From Bythopirellula goksoeyrii (lineage in GTDB: Bacteria > Planctomycetota > Planctomycetia > Pirellulales > Lacipirellulaceae), in NCBI RefSeq assembly GCF_008065115.1, contig NZ_CP042913.1, positions 5,901,257 to 5,965,256 of the forward strand: DNA of 64,000 nt, given 5' to 3'. This document shows positions 35,048-44,290 of the stretch, in pieces. Every line of letters begins with the position of its first letter. Position 1 is the first letter of the stretch. Under the pieces are notes generated by a model. That model did no database searches and had not been told where the DNA came from. It was given only the letters and a program-made list of their open reading frames with translations. A program made the position numbers and the translations under genes.

Positions 35048-35839
35048 ATGCCAGAAGGCCATACTGTGCATCGACTTGCACTCGACCACTCGAAACTGTT
35101 TGCAGGGCAGCGATTGAAGGTATCTTCTCCGCAAGGTCGCTTTGAGGAAGGTGCCCAACTTCTCGACGGCAAAACGCTCAAATCGGTCGAAGCGCACGGC
35201 AAGCATCTTTGTTATCACTGGTCCGGCGGAACACTATTGCACGTCCACTTGGGTCTCTATGGAAAGTTCCGTCTCCACAGCTTGCCAACCCCGGAACCTC
35301 GCGGGCAAGTGCGTCTGCGTGTGATCGGGAAAGAAAGAGCATTTGACCTCAATGGCCCTTTCACCTGCCAGACTATTACTAGACAGGAATGGATGGCAAT
35401 TCAGGATCGCTTAGGGCCAGATCCCTTGCGAGCGGAAGGTGACCTAGAGCAAGTTTGGGTGAGAATTAGTCACAGCCGCGCGGCCATTGGTAGCTTGTTA
35501 CTAAATCAGTCGGTCATCGCGGGAGTCGGGAACATTTACCGCAGCGAAGTCTTGCACTTGCTCGGCATTCATCCAGAAACACCTGGCCTGGAGTTGTCTC
35601 GTAAGCAAGTCGAATCGCTCTGGTCCAAGCTGACAACACTACTGAGAATCGGCGTAAAGTACAATCGCATCATCATCGCCGAGCCGAAAGATATCGGCAA
35701 ACCGCGCAGCCGGATGAATCGCCAGGAAAGACTACTGGTTTACAAACGAGCAGCTTGCAGTCGCTGTGATGCCGAAATCGAGAGCTGGTTGCTGGGTGCC
35801 CGAAAAGTGTTTTCTTGTCCCAAATGCCAACTGCGCTAG
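35048..35839 (+). CDS. Fpg/Nei-family DNA glycosylase (endonuclease VIII-like)
   Basis: Base-excision repair glycosylase/AP lyase for oxidised bases; 263 residues. Starts MPEGHTVHR, giving the catalytic P2/E3 pair; His after MPEG points to the Nei/Nei2 branch. Helix-two-turn-helix region NQSVIAGVGNIYRSEVL near 155-171 and a C-terminal zinc finger CSRCDAEIES to CPKC near 238-261 are complete. It follows the degenerate SpoIIE gene by 15 bases, so pterin, phosphatase and repair genes are co-oriented here. Substrate preference (oxidised pyrimidines) is inferred from the branch. Confidence 0.9.
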   Translation: MPEGHTVHRLALDHSKLFAGQRLKVSSPQGRFEEGAQLLDGKTLKSVEAHGKHLCYHWSGGTLLHVHLGLYGKFRLHSLPTPEPRGQVRLRVIGKERAFDLNGPFTCQTITRQEWMAIQDRLGPDPLRAEGDLEQVWVRISHSRAAIGSLLLNQSVIAGVGNIYRSEVLHLLGIHPETPGLELSRKQVESLWSKLTTLLRIGVKYNRIIIAEPKDIGKPRSRMNRQERLLVYKRAACSRCDAEIESWLLGARKVFSCPKCQLR

Positions 35840-35983
35840 ACGGAATTGAGGGTGCAGGTTGGATCAACGATTTAACCTGCGGAACCGTCGACTCTGTTCA
35901 GCTAAAAAGCAGCGGCTTGGATTGCGCACAGCACTGCTTGAAGAGAATTACCGATTGTTTCTCCGATCAGTGGTTTTGAAATC

Positions 35984-36255
35984 TCACTTGAGATCTGCGC
36001 CGAAAGTGTTCCGAAGCGACTGAGCCCTTTTACGGATCACTTTTAGCTCAGCCCTTGGCTTTCGCTCAAGATTCTTGAGTTGCATCGACATGCGGTTGTT
36101 GCCTTGCAGTCGTTTCTTGTGCCGCGACAAAAAATCCCAGTAAACCGGGGTGAACCGGCAGGCGTTTTCATCCTTTTTTGGTGTAAGTGGTTCTCCCATT
36201 AACTGGGCAAAATGAACGTTAAGGATGAATTGTTTATCTAGAGGTGGCTTTGATC
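35984..36255 (-). pseudogene. PhrB/CryB-type photolyase C-terminal remnant
   Basis: The minus strand encodes PKKDENACRFTPVYWDFL, then SRHKKRLQGNNRMSMQL, KNLERKPRAEL and a short helix before the stop at 35984. This matches the last 60 or so residues of iron-sulfur bacterial cryptochromes and photolyases (deoxyribodipyrimidine photolyase-related proteins); the cysteine in NACRF corresponds to a cluster ligand. The frame is open upstream only to a stop near 36258. No FAD-binding or antenna region exists, although ATG 36199 could start a 71-residue peptide. It is a truncated relic. Confidence 0.75.
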
Positions 36256-36435
36256 TTTAGTAAAATAAATCTGTTAAATACGTCCACTTTGAACAGGTAT
36301 ATTGCGTAACTTACTGTTCTAAAAGAGTTTGCGACGAATATCCAGTTTGCGAACAATTTATACATTGCCTCCGCAGAAGGGAATCGATATAACTTGAGAG
36401 AACGTTTTGAACGAATTTATTTTAGGAGTTGATTC
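36256..36435 (+). promoter_or_regulatory. leader of the RpoD-like sigma gene
   Basis: AT-rich stretch upstream of the sigma factor with no coding features. AGGAG lies 8 bases before ATG 36436 and is a good ribosome-binding site. The promoter presumably lies in this gap; no single -35/-10 pair stands out clearly. Confidence 0.4.
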
Positions 36436-37389
36436 ATGGCCGCTCTGACCGTCATCACCAACCATAAGTCACCCATTCCTAGGCAGCAGGACCATCGCGA
36501 ATCTGATCGGCTTCGCGCGATGAATCTTTTGCGGTTAGAAATCGATTTTATTCCCAACCGTGAATTTCGTGCTGAGGATACGTTTTGTGATGAACTAGTG
36601 ACATCTACGCTGGATACTGATAGTGGCCCCAGTCAAGTAGGTGTCGACTTACCAGCCCACCTGAAGCGAATGTGTAACTGCGATTTGCTCACTCCTGATC
36701 AAGAGCGAGCCCTGTTTCGTGAGATGAATCTCTTGAAATATCGGGCCAACTTGATGCGCACCCGCATCGATCTGGACCAAATCGAAGCGACCGTTCTGGA
36801 TACGCTCGAGTCGCTCTTAGCTCAGTCTCAGCAGATTCGCGATCACCTCATCAAGGCAAACATGCGTCTGGTGATGTCAATTGTGAAGAAATTCGTGACC
36901 CCACAACATTCATTCGACGATTTGCTGAGCGAGGGTGTTCTCACACTGATGAAGGCCGTGGAGAAGTTTGACTTCGACCGTGGATTTCGCTTCAGTACCT
37001 ACGCGTATCGATCCATCATGCGACACGTCTATCGCACAGTGAGTCTCGCACAAGTGGAAGAAGCTACCTTCACGAGGGGTGCTGAAGAGTGGGCTTTCGA
37101 AGCTGGCAAGACACAATCAGGCTCTTCTATGAGTGAGCAAGTCTGGAGCAATCTCCGGGTCTTGATGACCACGCTGCTTGACCAACTCGACCGTCGCGAA
37201 CGATTTATCATCCGCAGTCGGTATGCGCTAGGATCTCATCGCAAGGTACGAACGTTTCAATACTTGGCCGACAAGTTAGGCGTATCGAAGGAGCGAGTCA
37301 GGCAACTGGAAAGCAGAGCCGTCTCGAAATTACAGACGCTTGCTGCGGAGTCTGCAAATGACGATTTTTGGGCGGCTGCAATGGTCTAG
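36436..37389 (+). CDS. RNA polymerase sigma factor, RpoD-like (group 2/3)
   Basis: 317 residues, too short for primary RpoD. An N-terminal region without recognised features (1-75) is followed by a region 1.2-like block (LTPDQERALFREMN). Then comes sigma2 with LIKANMRLVMSIVKKF, FDDLLSEGVLTLMKAVEKFDF and RGFRFSTYAYRSIMRHV. A short region 3 and sigma4 close it, with helix-turn-helix FQYLADKLGVSKERVRQLE near 280-298. Sigma2 and sigma4 are both complete. It lies between the photolyase relic and the carbonic anhydrase relic. A light- or stress-response regulon for the neighbouring genes is an inference from position only. Confidence 0.88.
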   Translation: MAALTVITNHKSPIPRQQDHRESDRLRAMNLLRLEIDFIPNREFRAEDTFCDELVTSTLDTDSGPSQVGVDLPAHLKRMCNCDLLTPDQERALFREMNLLKYRANLMRTRIDLDQIEATVLDTLESLLAQSQQIRDHLIKANMRLVMSIVKKFVTPQHSFDDLLSEGVLTLMKAVEKFDFDRGFRFSTYAYRSIMRHVYRTVSLAQVEEATFTRGAEEWAFEAGKTQSGSSMSEQVWSNLRVLMTTLLDQLDRRERFIIRSRYALGSHRKVRTFQYLADKLGVSKERVRQLESRAVSKLQTLAAESANDDFWAAAMV

Positions 37390-37920
37390 GAAACTGCCTC
37401 GCGCTGACTTTAAAGATAATACTCATGGTTGAGTTTTTTGGATAGCATCTGAAACTTCCTGCGACCGCCGAAGAAGCACTCACTTGGCACAACTGTCCAG
37501 GTACTTTGGAACGGTTGACCCCACCTTGGGAGCCTCTCAAGATTGGGAATCGTCGTCATATGGTAGTTCTAAACCAGGGAGCAATTGAGAAGACACATCT
37601 AATCTACATTATCCAGTCGCCTTCCGCACCTGCGGTAGTGTCTGCCAGTCCAGCTACTGAATCCACAGACCATGGGTCGTTCTCAACAGAGGTGTTTGCG
37701 ACCAACGAGAGTTTTCCGAATTGCTACGACGCAGCGGGAGCATCTGCCGCGGCGGCTAAGGGCTGCAGCCAACTCGCATCGGTGCCAAATCTTGGAGGCC
37801 ACCTCTGTGAGTTTGGAGGAGGCGCAACTTGCTGGTGTTGGTCCATCTCTGAAAGAGGCTGAAGTGTGTTGCGGGATGAGGAAATCGCGTGCGGATAGAT
37901 GGGGTAGACTACAAGGGGCC
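37390..37920. other. intergenic, nothing recognised
   Basis: About 530 bases downstream of the sigma gene. Overlapping short frames on both strands (for example 37672-38082 plus, 37683-37955 minus) have no family features. Its right edge adjoins the carbonic anhydrase relic. Confidence 0.4.
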
Positions 37921-38283
37921 TCACCGCATTTCCTCGATTGGCACGAGATCGCCAAGGTGAGGGGTGTAAGCGAGTGTTCGGGCAGTCTGATCGTTGACGA
38001 TCCACAAGTGCAGCTTCAAAAGCTTGGCATCAAGCCGGTCACGGATGAACGGGTGCATCTGCAAGTTTTCCAACTGGAATAGTGCGTGTTCGCCAACAAG
38101 TCCTTCGATGTGGTCATGACCGGTCAACTCGGGATACGTATCATCAACTGCTCCGAACACCGTTGCTCGAAACCGAGCTCGGAGTCCATCGGTGGTGGGG
38201 GGCAGGAGGACTGAAAAGTCATCGGCACAGGCTGGATAATGACCAATGTGCAATTTTCCTGGGCGGGGAGGAATAGGGCTCAC
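37921..38283 (-). pseudogene. beta-carbonic anhydrase C-terminal remnant
   Basis: The minus-strand frame ends like plant/cyanobacterial-type beta-carbonic anhydrases: GEHALFQLENLQMHPF, then RDRLDAKLLKLHLW and RTLAYTPHLGDLVPIEE. These match the closing helix and edge strand (family pattern Q-x-x-N-L-x-x-x-P-F, R-L, L-x-L-H-G-W). The zinc ligands (CxDxR and HxxC motifs) belong to the missing N-terminal half. The first 40 codons of this frame (MSPIPPRPGKL) do not resemble the family. Carbonic anhydrase DNA beside a bicarbonate/CO2 uptake operon is contextually consistent. Confidence 0.65.
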
Positions 38284-38437
38284 CGGAGATTCCCGCAGAA
38301 ATAAAGCAAGTTAGACTTGACTGCGGAAGCGCATTTCCCGTATTCTGCTTCCTCTGTTTTCTCCCGGCTAGCTGATCAATTAGTTCGGCGAATGCCTCAA
38401 CCAAGGAAAACTCAGTAGCTCCAAATAGGTCGTGAGG

Positions 38438-38478
38438 CGCTAGCCTCGGGTGGAACCGGAGAACACCCGAGGCTAGCG
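38438..38478. repeat. 15-bp perfect inverted repeat (GCTAGCCTCGGGTG type)
   Basis: CGCTAGCCTCGGGTG at 38438-38452 is matched exactly by its complement at 38464-38478, with an 11-base loop. No T-tract follows, so it is not a standard terminator. The strong, precise palindrome with a CTAGCC/GGCTAG core looks like a dispersed intergenic element. It separates the carbonic anhydrase relic from the regulator gene. Confidence 0.7.
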
Positions 38479-38551
38479 TTTACGGCTCAGGGATAGTGAG
38501 ACCGGCGCCACGGAATTTGGAACTACTGAAACTATTTTTATTGTATCGCTG

Positions 38552-38845
38552 ATGAGTGCGGACGATCTTCAACACCGAGGTTGGACGTTTTTGTCCAATC
38601 ACGCGCATGTGCTGTTATGCCTGACGCGTGATTCGACAATGCGAATACGCGACATCGCGTTGGAGGTCGGCATTACCGAGCGGGCAATTCGGAATATTAT
38701 CTCCGATCTTGAAGAAACAGGTTACGTCGAACGTGTACGCATCGGCCGCCGCAATTCGTATCGAATTGACAAATCACTGCACCTGCGGCATCCCATCGAA
38801 CAACGCAAAACAATCGCGGATCTGATCCGAGCCATTCACGACTAG
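38552..38845 (+). CDS. winged-helix transcriptional regulator upstream of the DAB operon
   Basis: 97 residues, one winged helix-turn-helix: TFLSNHAHVLLCLTRD, then RIRDIALEVGITERAIRNIISDL (helix-turn-helix near 31-53) and the wing ETGYVERVRIGRRNSYRID. The C-terminal HPIEQRKTIADLI helix probably dimerises. Small MarR/ArsR-like proteins with this FLSNHAHVLL opening are widespread and poorly characterised. It lies 64 bases upstream of dabB on the same strand, so control of inorganic-carbon uptake is a reasonable inference. No ligand-binding cysteines are seen. Confidence 0.8.
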   Translation: MSADDLQHRGWTFLSNHAHVLLCLTRDSTMRIRDIALEVGITERAIRNIISDLEETGYVERVRIGRRNSYRIDKSLHLRHPIEQRKTIADLIRAIHD

Positions 38846-38909
38846 ACGGCACCCGAATGGCGTGTGCCGAATTGAATAGACGAACAAAAGCGGCGTAACG
38901 GAGCATTTG

Positions 38910-41495
38910 ATGGACTTTATGTTGCACAACTATCCGATCCTCATTCCTCTCGCACCGCTCGTGGCGGCGATTTACAACGCGTTTTCGATCGGGAGCGCGG
39001 GCGATAGGAAGTACGGATTCGGCATGTTTGCTCACATCGTGGCCTTTGTCGCGGCGGTTGTAGCGCTCGGCGAAGCAGTCGCGGCAGGCCATGTGGCCAG
39101 GCATTTGTTGCTCTGCGAGACTTCCTGGAGTTTCTTGCCGACCATCGAGCTATCCATCGACCGCTTGAGTACTGTGATGATGGTCGTGATCTCCAGCATC
39201 GGTCTGGTTTTGTACCGCTATTCCATCCGCTATCTGCAGTCGGATCTCGGACAGTCGCGTTACCTGGCATTGCTGTCGCTCACCATTTCGACGCTGCTGG
39301 TCATGGTGTCGAGTCGCGATCTGGTACTACTGTTTCTGGCCTGGCAATTGTTGAGCTGGCTACTGTGCCTGCTGGTCCATAACTACTCGCATCTGCCGAC
39401 GGCGCGCAGTTCGTTTCGCACGTTTATTATGATGCGCGTGGGAGACATCGCCTTTCTCGCGGGTATCGTATTGGCATTTCAATTCTATGGGACCGTCGAA
39501 TTCTCACAGCTCTTCGAACGAGCTCAGACAACTCCGATCACGTTGCGACCGTTTGGCAGCGGCTTTGAAATAAGTGGAGCCACGGTTGTGACGTTGCTGA
39601 TCTTCGTGGGAGCCATGAGCAAGTCGGCCCAGATTCCGCTCCACATGTGGTTGCCCGATTCGCTGTACGCCCCCACACCAATCCACGGACTCCTGCATGC
39701 CGGGATCATCAATGCCGGCGGCTTCCTGCTGATGGAACTCGCACCGTTGTTCGTGCTGAGCCGCCCCACACTTCACTTCATATTTGCTGTCGGCCTGATG
39801 ACCACGGTTCTGGGTACAAGCATGAAGCTTGTTCAAAACGACATCAAGAAGACGCTGGGGTATTCGACCATTGGACAGATGGGCTTCATGATCATGGAGT
39901 GCGGGCTGGGAGCCTTTTCGCTGGCGATCTTCCACCTTATCGCACACGGCCTGTTCAAAGCCACGATCTTTCTCAACTGCGGCAACGTGATCCACGAGAC
40001 ACGGCAAGAACCGAAGCGGCCGTTCACACCGACAGAGCGGGAGGCATTGGCGGCCTCAAACTGGGCGGTAGGGTTTGTCATGTCTCTCGTCTTGCCGTTA
40101 CTCATTCTGCTTGGAGCACACGAGTTACTACACGTTCCATTGCGCGACTCCCAGGGACTGGTGATCTTTGTGTTCTTTAGTTGGGCCACAGTATCGCAAG
40201 CGAAGTTGACGTTGTATCGGCTACATCGGACAGGATCGTTCAAGGCGCAATGCTTACTGCTGGGTGTAATTGCTGTGGTCACGTTAGTTTACCTGTTCGC
40301 GGCAGAACTTTTTACCAATTTCCTTTATCCTTCGCCGGAAACTGTGATCGAACACTTCCAGGCTGCCGCTTTGCCAAGCGGCCTATTCGCGGCGATTGTC
40401 ATCGGCGGTGCGGTAATCGTCATTCTTGGATGGGTCGTCGCATTCCCCAAGCGGCAAGGCCAGGGTTTCCATTGGCCAAAGGCGATCACAAACATCCGGA
40501 ACACGCTTTATATGTTCTTTGTGAACCGCCTCTATCTGGACGGCGTTGCCCTCAGGCTGCGTCTGGTCGTCAAGAAAGTCGCCGAGTCCCTGAATCGCAA
40601 CCGGTTTTTCTTTCCCTGCGCGGCGGTGTTCGCGCTGGCTTTGGCAGGAGCCAGATGGACGTCCCCTGCAGACGTATCGATTGGAGATCTACTGGCACTG
40701 CTCGCAATGGGCCTGCTGCTCCCGCTCTTTCCACTTCACTCGGCCTATGTCGCCGCGTTGACCAGATTGCCTCGTGTTTTGGTTTTCCTGATGTCCGCGA
40801 TCATGCCGCTCGCGGGCCTGTTTGGGCTGATGCAGCTTGTTCCGAAGATTCCACCGACTCTCATGCCCGTTGTCTCGGCACTCGCGCTGGTCGGGGCGAT
40901 GTACGCTTCGATCAAGGCGGTGATTCAAAAGAGCGTTCCGCATCTGATCGCGTATGCGGGACTTGCCTTCTATTCGATTCTTTGGTGGCAAATCGCGAGT
41001 GTCGGCAGCGTCACTCGAGAAGCTATCGTCTATGCCTATTCTGTCGTACTGGTGATCGGTGGGATTCTGCTGGCCTGGGACCGTTTGCGGGTTCGCTACG
41101 GTAACCTTCCGATGAACAGGATCGGTGGTCTTGCTCGTCCCATGCCAAAGTTCGGATTGTGTCTGGCGCTGCTGGTGATGGCGGCGGTCGGATTGCCTCC
41201 CTTTGGTCTGGGATTCGGTTTTGTCGGTCTGATGCTTGGTTCGCCGACCGTGACTGCCGGAACGTTCGTCGTTTTGCTGACATGGTTCGGCGCGTCATGG
41301 TACTTGTTCAAGTTAATGCAGCGACTCCTGTTCGGTCCCCACCGGGAAGATATTCGCTATGACGATCTTAAACCTGTAGAGATCGCAGCTATCGCAGGCG
41401 TACTCCTGTTGTTGGTTGCGCTTAGCATCGCGCCACAGGGACTGTTTGCGTTCGGCTCGGAAGAAGTGGCTCGTATCGCGATGGAGATGAAATGA
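38910..41495 (+). CDS. dabB: DabB, NuoL/MrpA-like membrane subunit of the DAB inorganic-carbon transporter (extended)
   Basis: Cation-coupled membrane subunit driving CO2/bicarbonate accumulation with DabA. 861 residues from ATG 38910 (CGGAG upstream). The first 560 residues are a NuoL-type proton channel: FLAWQLLSWLLCLLVHNY, AMSKSAQIPLHMWLPDS with the conserved Lys, and TPIHGLLHAGIINAGGFLL. DabB is usually about 550 residues. Here a further set of helices (about 560-861) follows, with KSVPHLIAYAGLAFYS and VGLPPFGLGFGFVGLML, resembling NuoM/NuoN C-terminal halves. That suggests a fusion with a second antiporter-like unit. It overlaps dabA by ATGA. Confidence 0.85.
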   Translation: MDFMLHNYPILIPLAPLVAAIYNAFSIGSAGDRKYGFGMFAHIVAFVAAVVALGEAVAAGHVARHLLLCETSWSFLPTIELSIDRLSTVMMVVISSIGLVLYRYSIRYLQSDLGQSRYLALLSLTISTLLVMVSSRDLVLLFLAWQLLSWLLCLLVHNYSHLPTARSSFRTFIMMRVGDIAFLAGIVLAFQFYGTVEFSQLFERAQTTPITLRPFGSGFEISGATVVTLLIFVGAMSKSAQIPLHMWLPDSLYAPTPIHGLLHAGIINAGGFLLMELAPLFVLSRPTLHFIFAVGLMTTVLGTSMKLVQNDIKKTLGYSTIGQMGFMIMECGLGAFSLAIFHLIAHGLFKATIFLNCGNVIHETRQEPKRPFTPTEREALAASNWAVGFVMSLVLPLLILLGAHELLHVPLRDSQGLVIFVFFSWATVSQAKLTLYRLHRTGSFKAQCLLLGVIAVVTLVYLFAAELFTNFLYPSPETVIEHFQAAALPSGLFAAIVIGGAVIVILGWVVAFPKRQGQGFHWPKAITNIRNTLYMFFVNRLYLDGVALRLRLVVKKVAESLNRNRFFFPCAAVFALALAGARWTSPADVSIGDLLALLAMGLLLPLFPLHSAYVAALTRLPRVLVFLMSAIMPLAGLFGLMQLVPKIPPTLMPVVSALALVGAMYASIKAVIQKSVPHLIAYAGLAFYSILWWQIASVGSVTREAIVYAYSVVLVIGGILLAWDRLRVRYGNLPMNRIGGLARPMPKFGLCLALLVMAAVGLPPFGLGFGFVGLMLGSPTVTAGTFVVLLTWFGASWYLFKLMQRLLFGPHREDIRYDDLKPVEIAAIAGVLLLLVALSIAPQGLFAFGSEEVARIAMEMK

Positions 41496-44290
41496 ACAGT
41501 GTAACTGAAAATGCAGCGGAAGCTGGCACGAGACCCAGCGAAATCCGCGAACTCGTCTCGCAGGCGAGCGGAGTCATTGCCCATTACTGGCCAATGTCGA
41601 TGTTCGTGCATCACAATCCGTTGCATAACATCGAATCGATGCATTTCGAGGAAGCTGTGCGGCTGGGGAAACGCTTCGTCGGCGGAAACGGCTATCTCCC
41701 CAACGAAGTGTTTCGCGAATACGTTCAATCCGGGAGGATTCAGCCGGATCACATTGACGCAGCGCTTCGACCGAACACTGAAGATCAGTCAATCACGCTG
41801 GGTCAACGCACTGTCAGCCACTTCGATGTTTTGAAGGCATACTTGCTATCCGGAAACATGCCTCCCGCCGAAGAAACGCTTCAGGCTTTTGTTGATCGCT
41901 CTCCGAACGCGGATTCGCTGCGCAAACTCGCGAACTATCTTGCTCCTGTCCTTCCGGATCCGGAACCGGATGAATCTCCGCTGGGTCGAGATATGACTCT
42001 CGCGGAGTGGTGCGACAGATATTTGCAAACCCACTTAACCGATCCAATCAATCGCGAGGTCATCAAATGGTGCGAAGCGTTTCTCGATGAAGGCCACGCA
42101 TTTTGGGCAATGCCGGAACGAGAGAAAGGTTTCTACCACACGTGGAAATCCCTTGCAGCGCTCGAATGGTCTCCATGCGGCATTGCCAACAGCAGAGGCA
42201 AGATTGAGCAACTTCCCGAGTCGCCCGAGGAAGCATTGCTTGAGCACCTCGATGTGCTCGGCATTCCCGAGGAAATGAGACAAGAGTATTTGTCGCTGCA
42301 ACTTACGGGTTTATGCGGCTGGGCGAGCTTCATTAACTGGCGGGGTGAACTGAGCGAGGGATACGAATGGCAGGAGACTTATCCCATCGACCTCACGCAG
42401 TATCTTGCCGTGCGCGTTTGGTACGAGAGAGAACTGGTCAAACAAGCTTGCGAGAGCGAACTTGGAATCGAAGGAAGTTACCAGCACATAGCTTCCTGGA
42501 TAGAGCATCAACGGAACACAGCGAATGTCGAAGGACGTGCCCGCTTCGCACAACTCTCTGCGGCCGTCCGTCTGCACGACCTGGCGAGTGCTCTGGAGAT
42601 CGCGCCAACGGGACTTACTGACGTGGCGCCCGAGCAGTTGCGGACATTGCTCGACTGGATCAACGTTTTTCCTTTAACCGAGCACGGGCCGGTTTGGCTC
42701 AAGGCGTTCGAGGCCGGTTACCACGAGGATGTGCTTGGCAAGATCGGGGCGAGCGCAAAGAACTTGGCTCGGTCCGGTGAGACGAAAACGCGTCCGGCCG
42801 CTCAGGCGATGTTCTGTATCGATGTCCGTTCTGAACCATTTCGACGGAGTATCGAGTCCGTTGGAAACTACGAGACCATCGGATTCGCCGGTTTCTTCAC
42901 GTTGTTCATCCGCCACCAGGCACTTGGCGATCATCACTTCACCGAGCAGTATCCGGCGATTGGAAAGGCGCAGCACACCACGATTGACGTTGTCCGGAAG
43001 AATCAGGAAAAAGAGCTGGCCAGACACCAAGCCGGGAAGGATCTCTTCCACATAGCACACGAGCTGCTTCACGACCTGAAAGCGCACGTTCTGACACCAT
43101 ACATCACTGTCGAGGCGCTGGGCTGGCTGTACGGCGTGCAACTGTTCGGTCGGACTCTGTTTCCGACCCTTTATCGCAGATCGCGTGAGAAGATATCTGA
43201 AAAGGTGGCACCTCCGGTCGGCACGAACGTCACCTTCGACGAAACGGAAGAAGACGGTGTCAAACTCGGGCTGACGCTCGACGAACAGGTCTCGATGCTG
43301 GAGACCGCACTCCGCTCGATCGGACTGACTGACAATTTCGCCCGACTGGTGCTGGCTTGCGGGCACGGCAGTTCTTCGGACAACAATCCGTACGAGGCAG
43401 CACTCAACTGTGGAGCCTGCGGAGGCAATGCCGGCACACCGAATGCCAGAGTCTTTGCCTCGATCGCCAATAAGCCTGAAGTTCGCTCACAACTCGCTGG
43501 CCGCGGAATTGTGATTCCCGCAGACACACACTTCCTCGCGGGACTCCATGACACAACTACAGACGGCGTCACGTTCTACGATGAGGAAGATATTCCCTCG
43601 ACACACCAGAGCGACATGGAACGCTTCAAGAAAGACCTTCGTGAAGCCGCCATCCGCACGAACAAGGAACGATGCGCCCGGCTGCCGCTCATCGGCAACA
43701 ACCCCAGTGCCACCACCGTTCAAAAGGAAATTGATCGCCGAGCCGGGGACTGGAGCGAAGTTCGACCGGAGTGGGGGTTGTCAGGCAATGCGGCATTCAT
43801 CATCGGACGCCGCAGTTTGACGCAGGACATCGACCTCGAGGGTCGAGCGTTTCTCAATAACTACGACTATCGCCTAGACCCGACGGGCACGCTGCTGCAG
43901 GGCATTTTGGGCGCTCCTTGCGTTGTCGGTCAGTGGATCAATAGTGAGCATTATTTCTCGGCAACGGACCCGGAGGTCTACGGTGCCGGCAGCAAAATCT
44001 ACCACAACGTCGTGGGACGGATTGGCATCATGGCGGGACCGCAAAGCGATTTGCGCACCGGCCTGGCTCGGCAATCTGTCATGAAGAGCACGATGCCGTA
44101 TCACGAACCACTAAGGTTACTTGTCGTGGCCGAAGCCCCACGCGAGCGTCTCATCAAAGCTTTGGAAAACCTGCCACACGTGCAGGCACTTTTCGACAAC
44201 CAGTGGATCCATCTCGTCGCCGTCGATCCCGAGCAAGAGAACCCGCTCTATCGCTACGAACCCGGCCTCAAGTGGGTGAGCCTTTCGTAG
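41492..44290 (+). CDS. dabA: DabA (DUF2309), zinc subunit of the DAB inorganic-carbon transporter
   Basis: Cytosolic beta-carbonic-anhydrase-like subunit, 932 residues, that with DabB forms a vectorial carbonic anhydrase. The N-terminal VHHNPLHNIES stretch (about 39-49) is a DUF2309 hallmark. Putative zinc ligands are all present: C442 and D444 in FCIDVRSEP, H625 in ACGHGSSSDN, and C640 in ALNCGACGG. The 15-residue gap between H and C equals that reported for Halothiobacillus DabA. The final HEPLRLLVVAEAP region is typical. Translation is coupled to dabB by a 4-base overlap. In a presumed heterotroph it would supply bicarbonate for carboxylases. Confidence 0.93.
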   Translation: MNSVTENAAEAGTRPSEIRELVSQASGVIAHYWPMSMFVHHNPLHNIESMHFEEAVRLGKRFVGGNGYLPNEVFREYVQSGRIQPDHIDAALRPNTEDQSITLGQRTVSHFDVLKAYLLSGNMPPAEETLQAFVDRSPNADSLRKLANYLAPVLPDPEPDESPLGRDMTLAEWCDRYLQTHLTDPINREVIKWCEAFLDEGHAFWAMPEREKGFYHTWKSLAALEWSPCGIANSRGKIEQLPESPEEALLEHLDVLGIPEEMRQEYLSLQLTGLCGWASFINWRGELSEGYEWQETYPIDLTQYLAVRVWYERELVKQACESELGIEGSYQHIASWIEHQRNTANVEGRARFAQLSAAVRLHDLASALEIAPTGLTDVAPEQLRTLLDWINVFPLTEHGPVWLKAFEAGYHEDVLGKIGASAKNLARSGETKTRPAAQAMFCIDVRSEPFRRSIESVGNYETIGFAGFFTLFIRHQALGDHHFTEQYPAIGKAQHTTIDVVRKNQEKELARHQAGKDLFHIAHELLHDLKAHVLTPYITVEALGWLYGVQLFGRTLFPTLYRRSREKISEKVAPPVGTNVTFDETEEDGVKLGLTLDEQVSMLETALRSIGLTDNFARLVLACGHGSSSDNNPYEAALNCGACGGNAGTPNARVFASIANKPEVRSQLAGRGIVIPADTHFLAGLHDTTTDGVTFYDEEDIPSTHQSDMERFKKDLREAAIRTNKERCARLPLIGNNPSATTVQKEIDRRAGDWSEVRPEWGLSGNAAFIIGRRSLTQDIDLEGRAFLNNYDYRLDPTGTLLQGILGAPCVVGQWINSEHYFSATDPEVYGAGSKIYHNVVGRIGIMAGPQSDLRTGLARQSVMKSTMPYHEPLRLLVVAEAPRERLIKALENLPHVQALFDNQWIHLVAVDPEQENPLYRYEPGLKWVSLS

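Noticed and set aside
40181-41104. 307-codon plus frame inside dabB
   Set aside because: Overlaps membrane-helix coding sequence of dabB in another frame; cysteine/arginine-rich nonsense composition.
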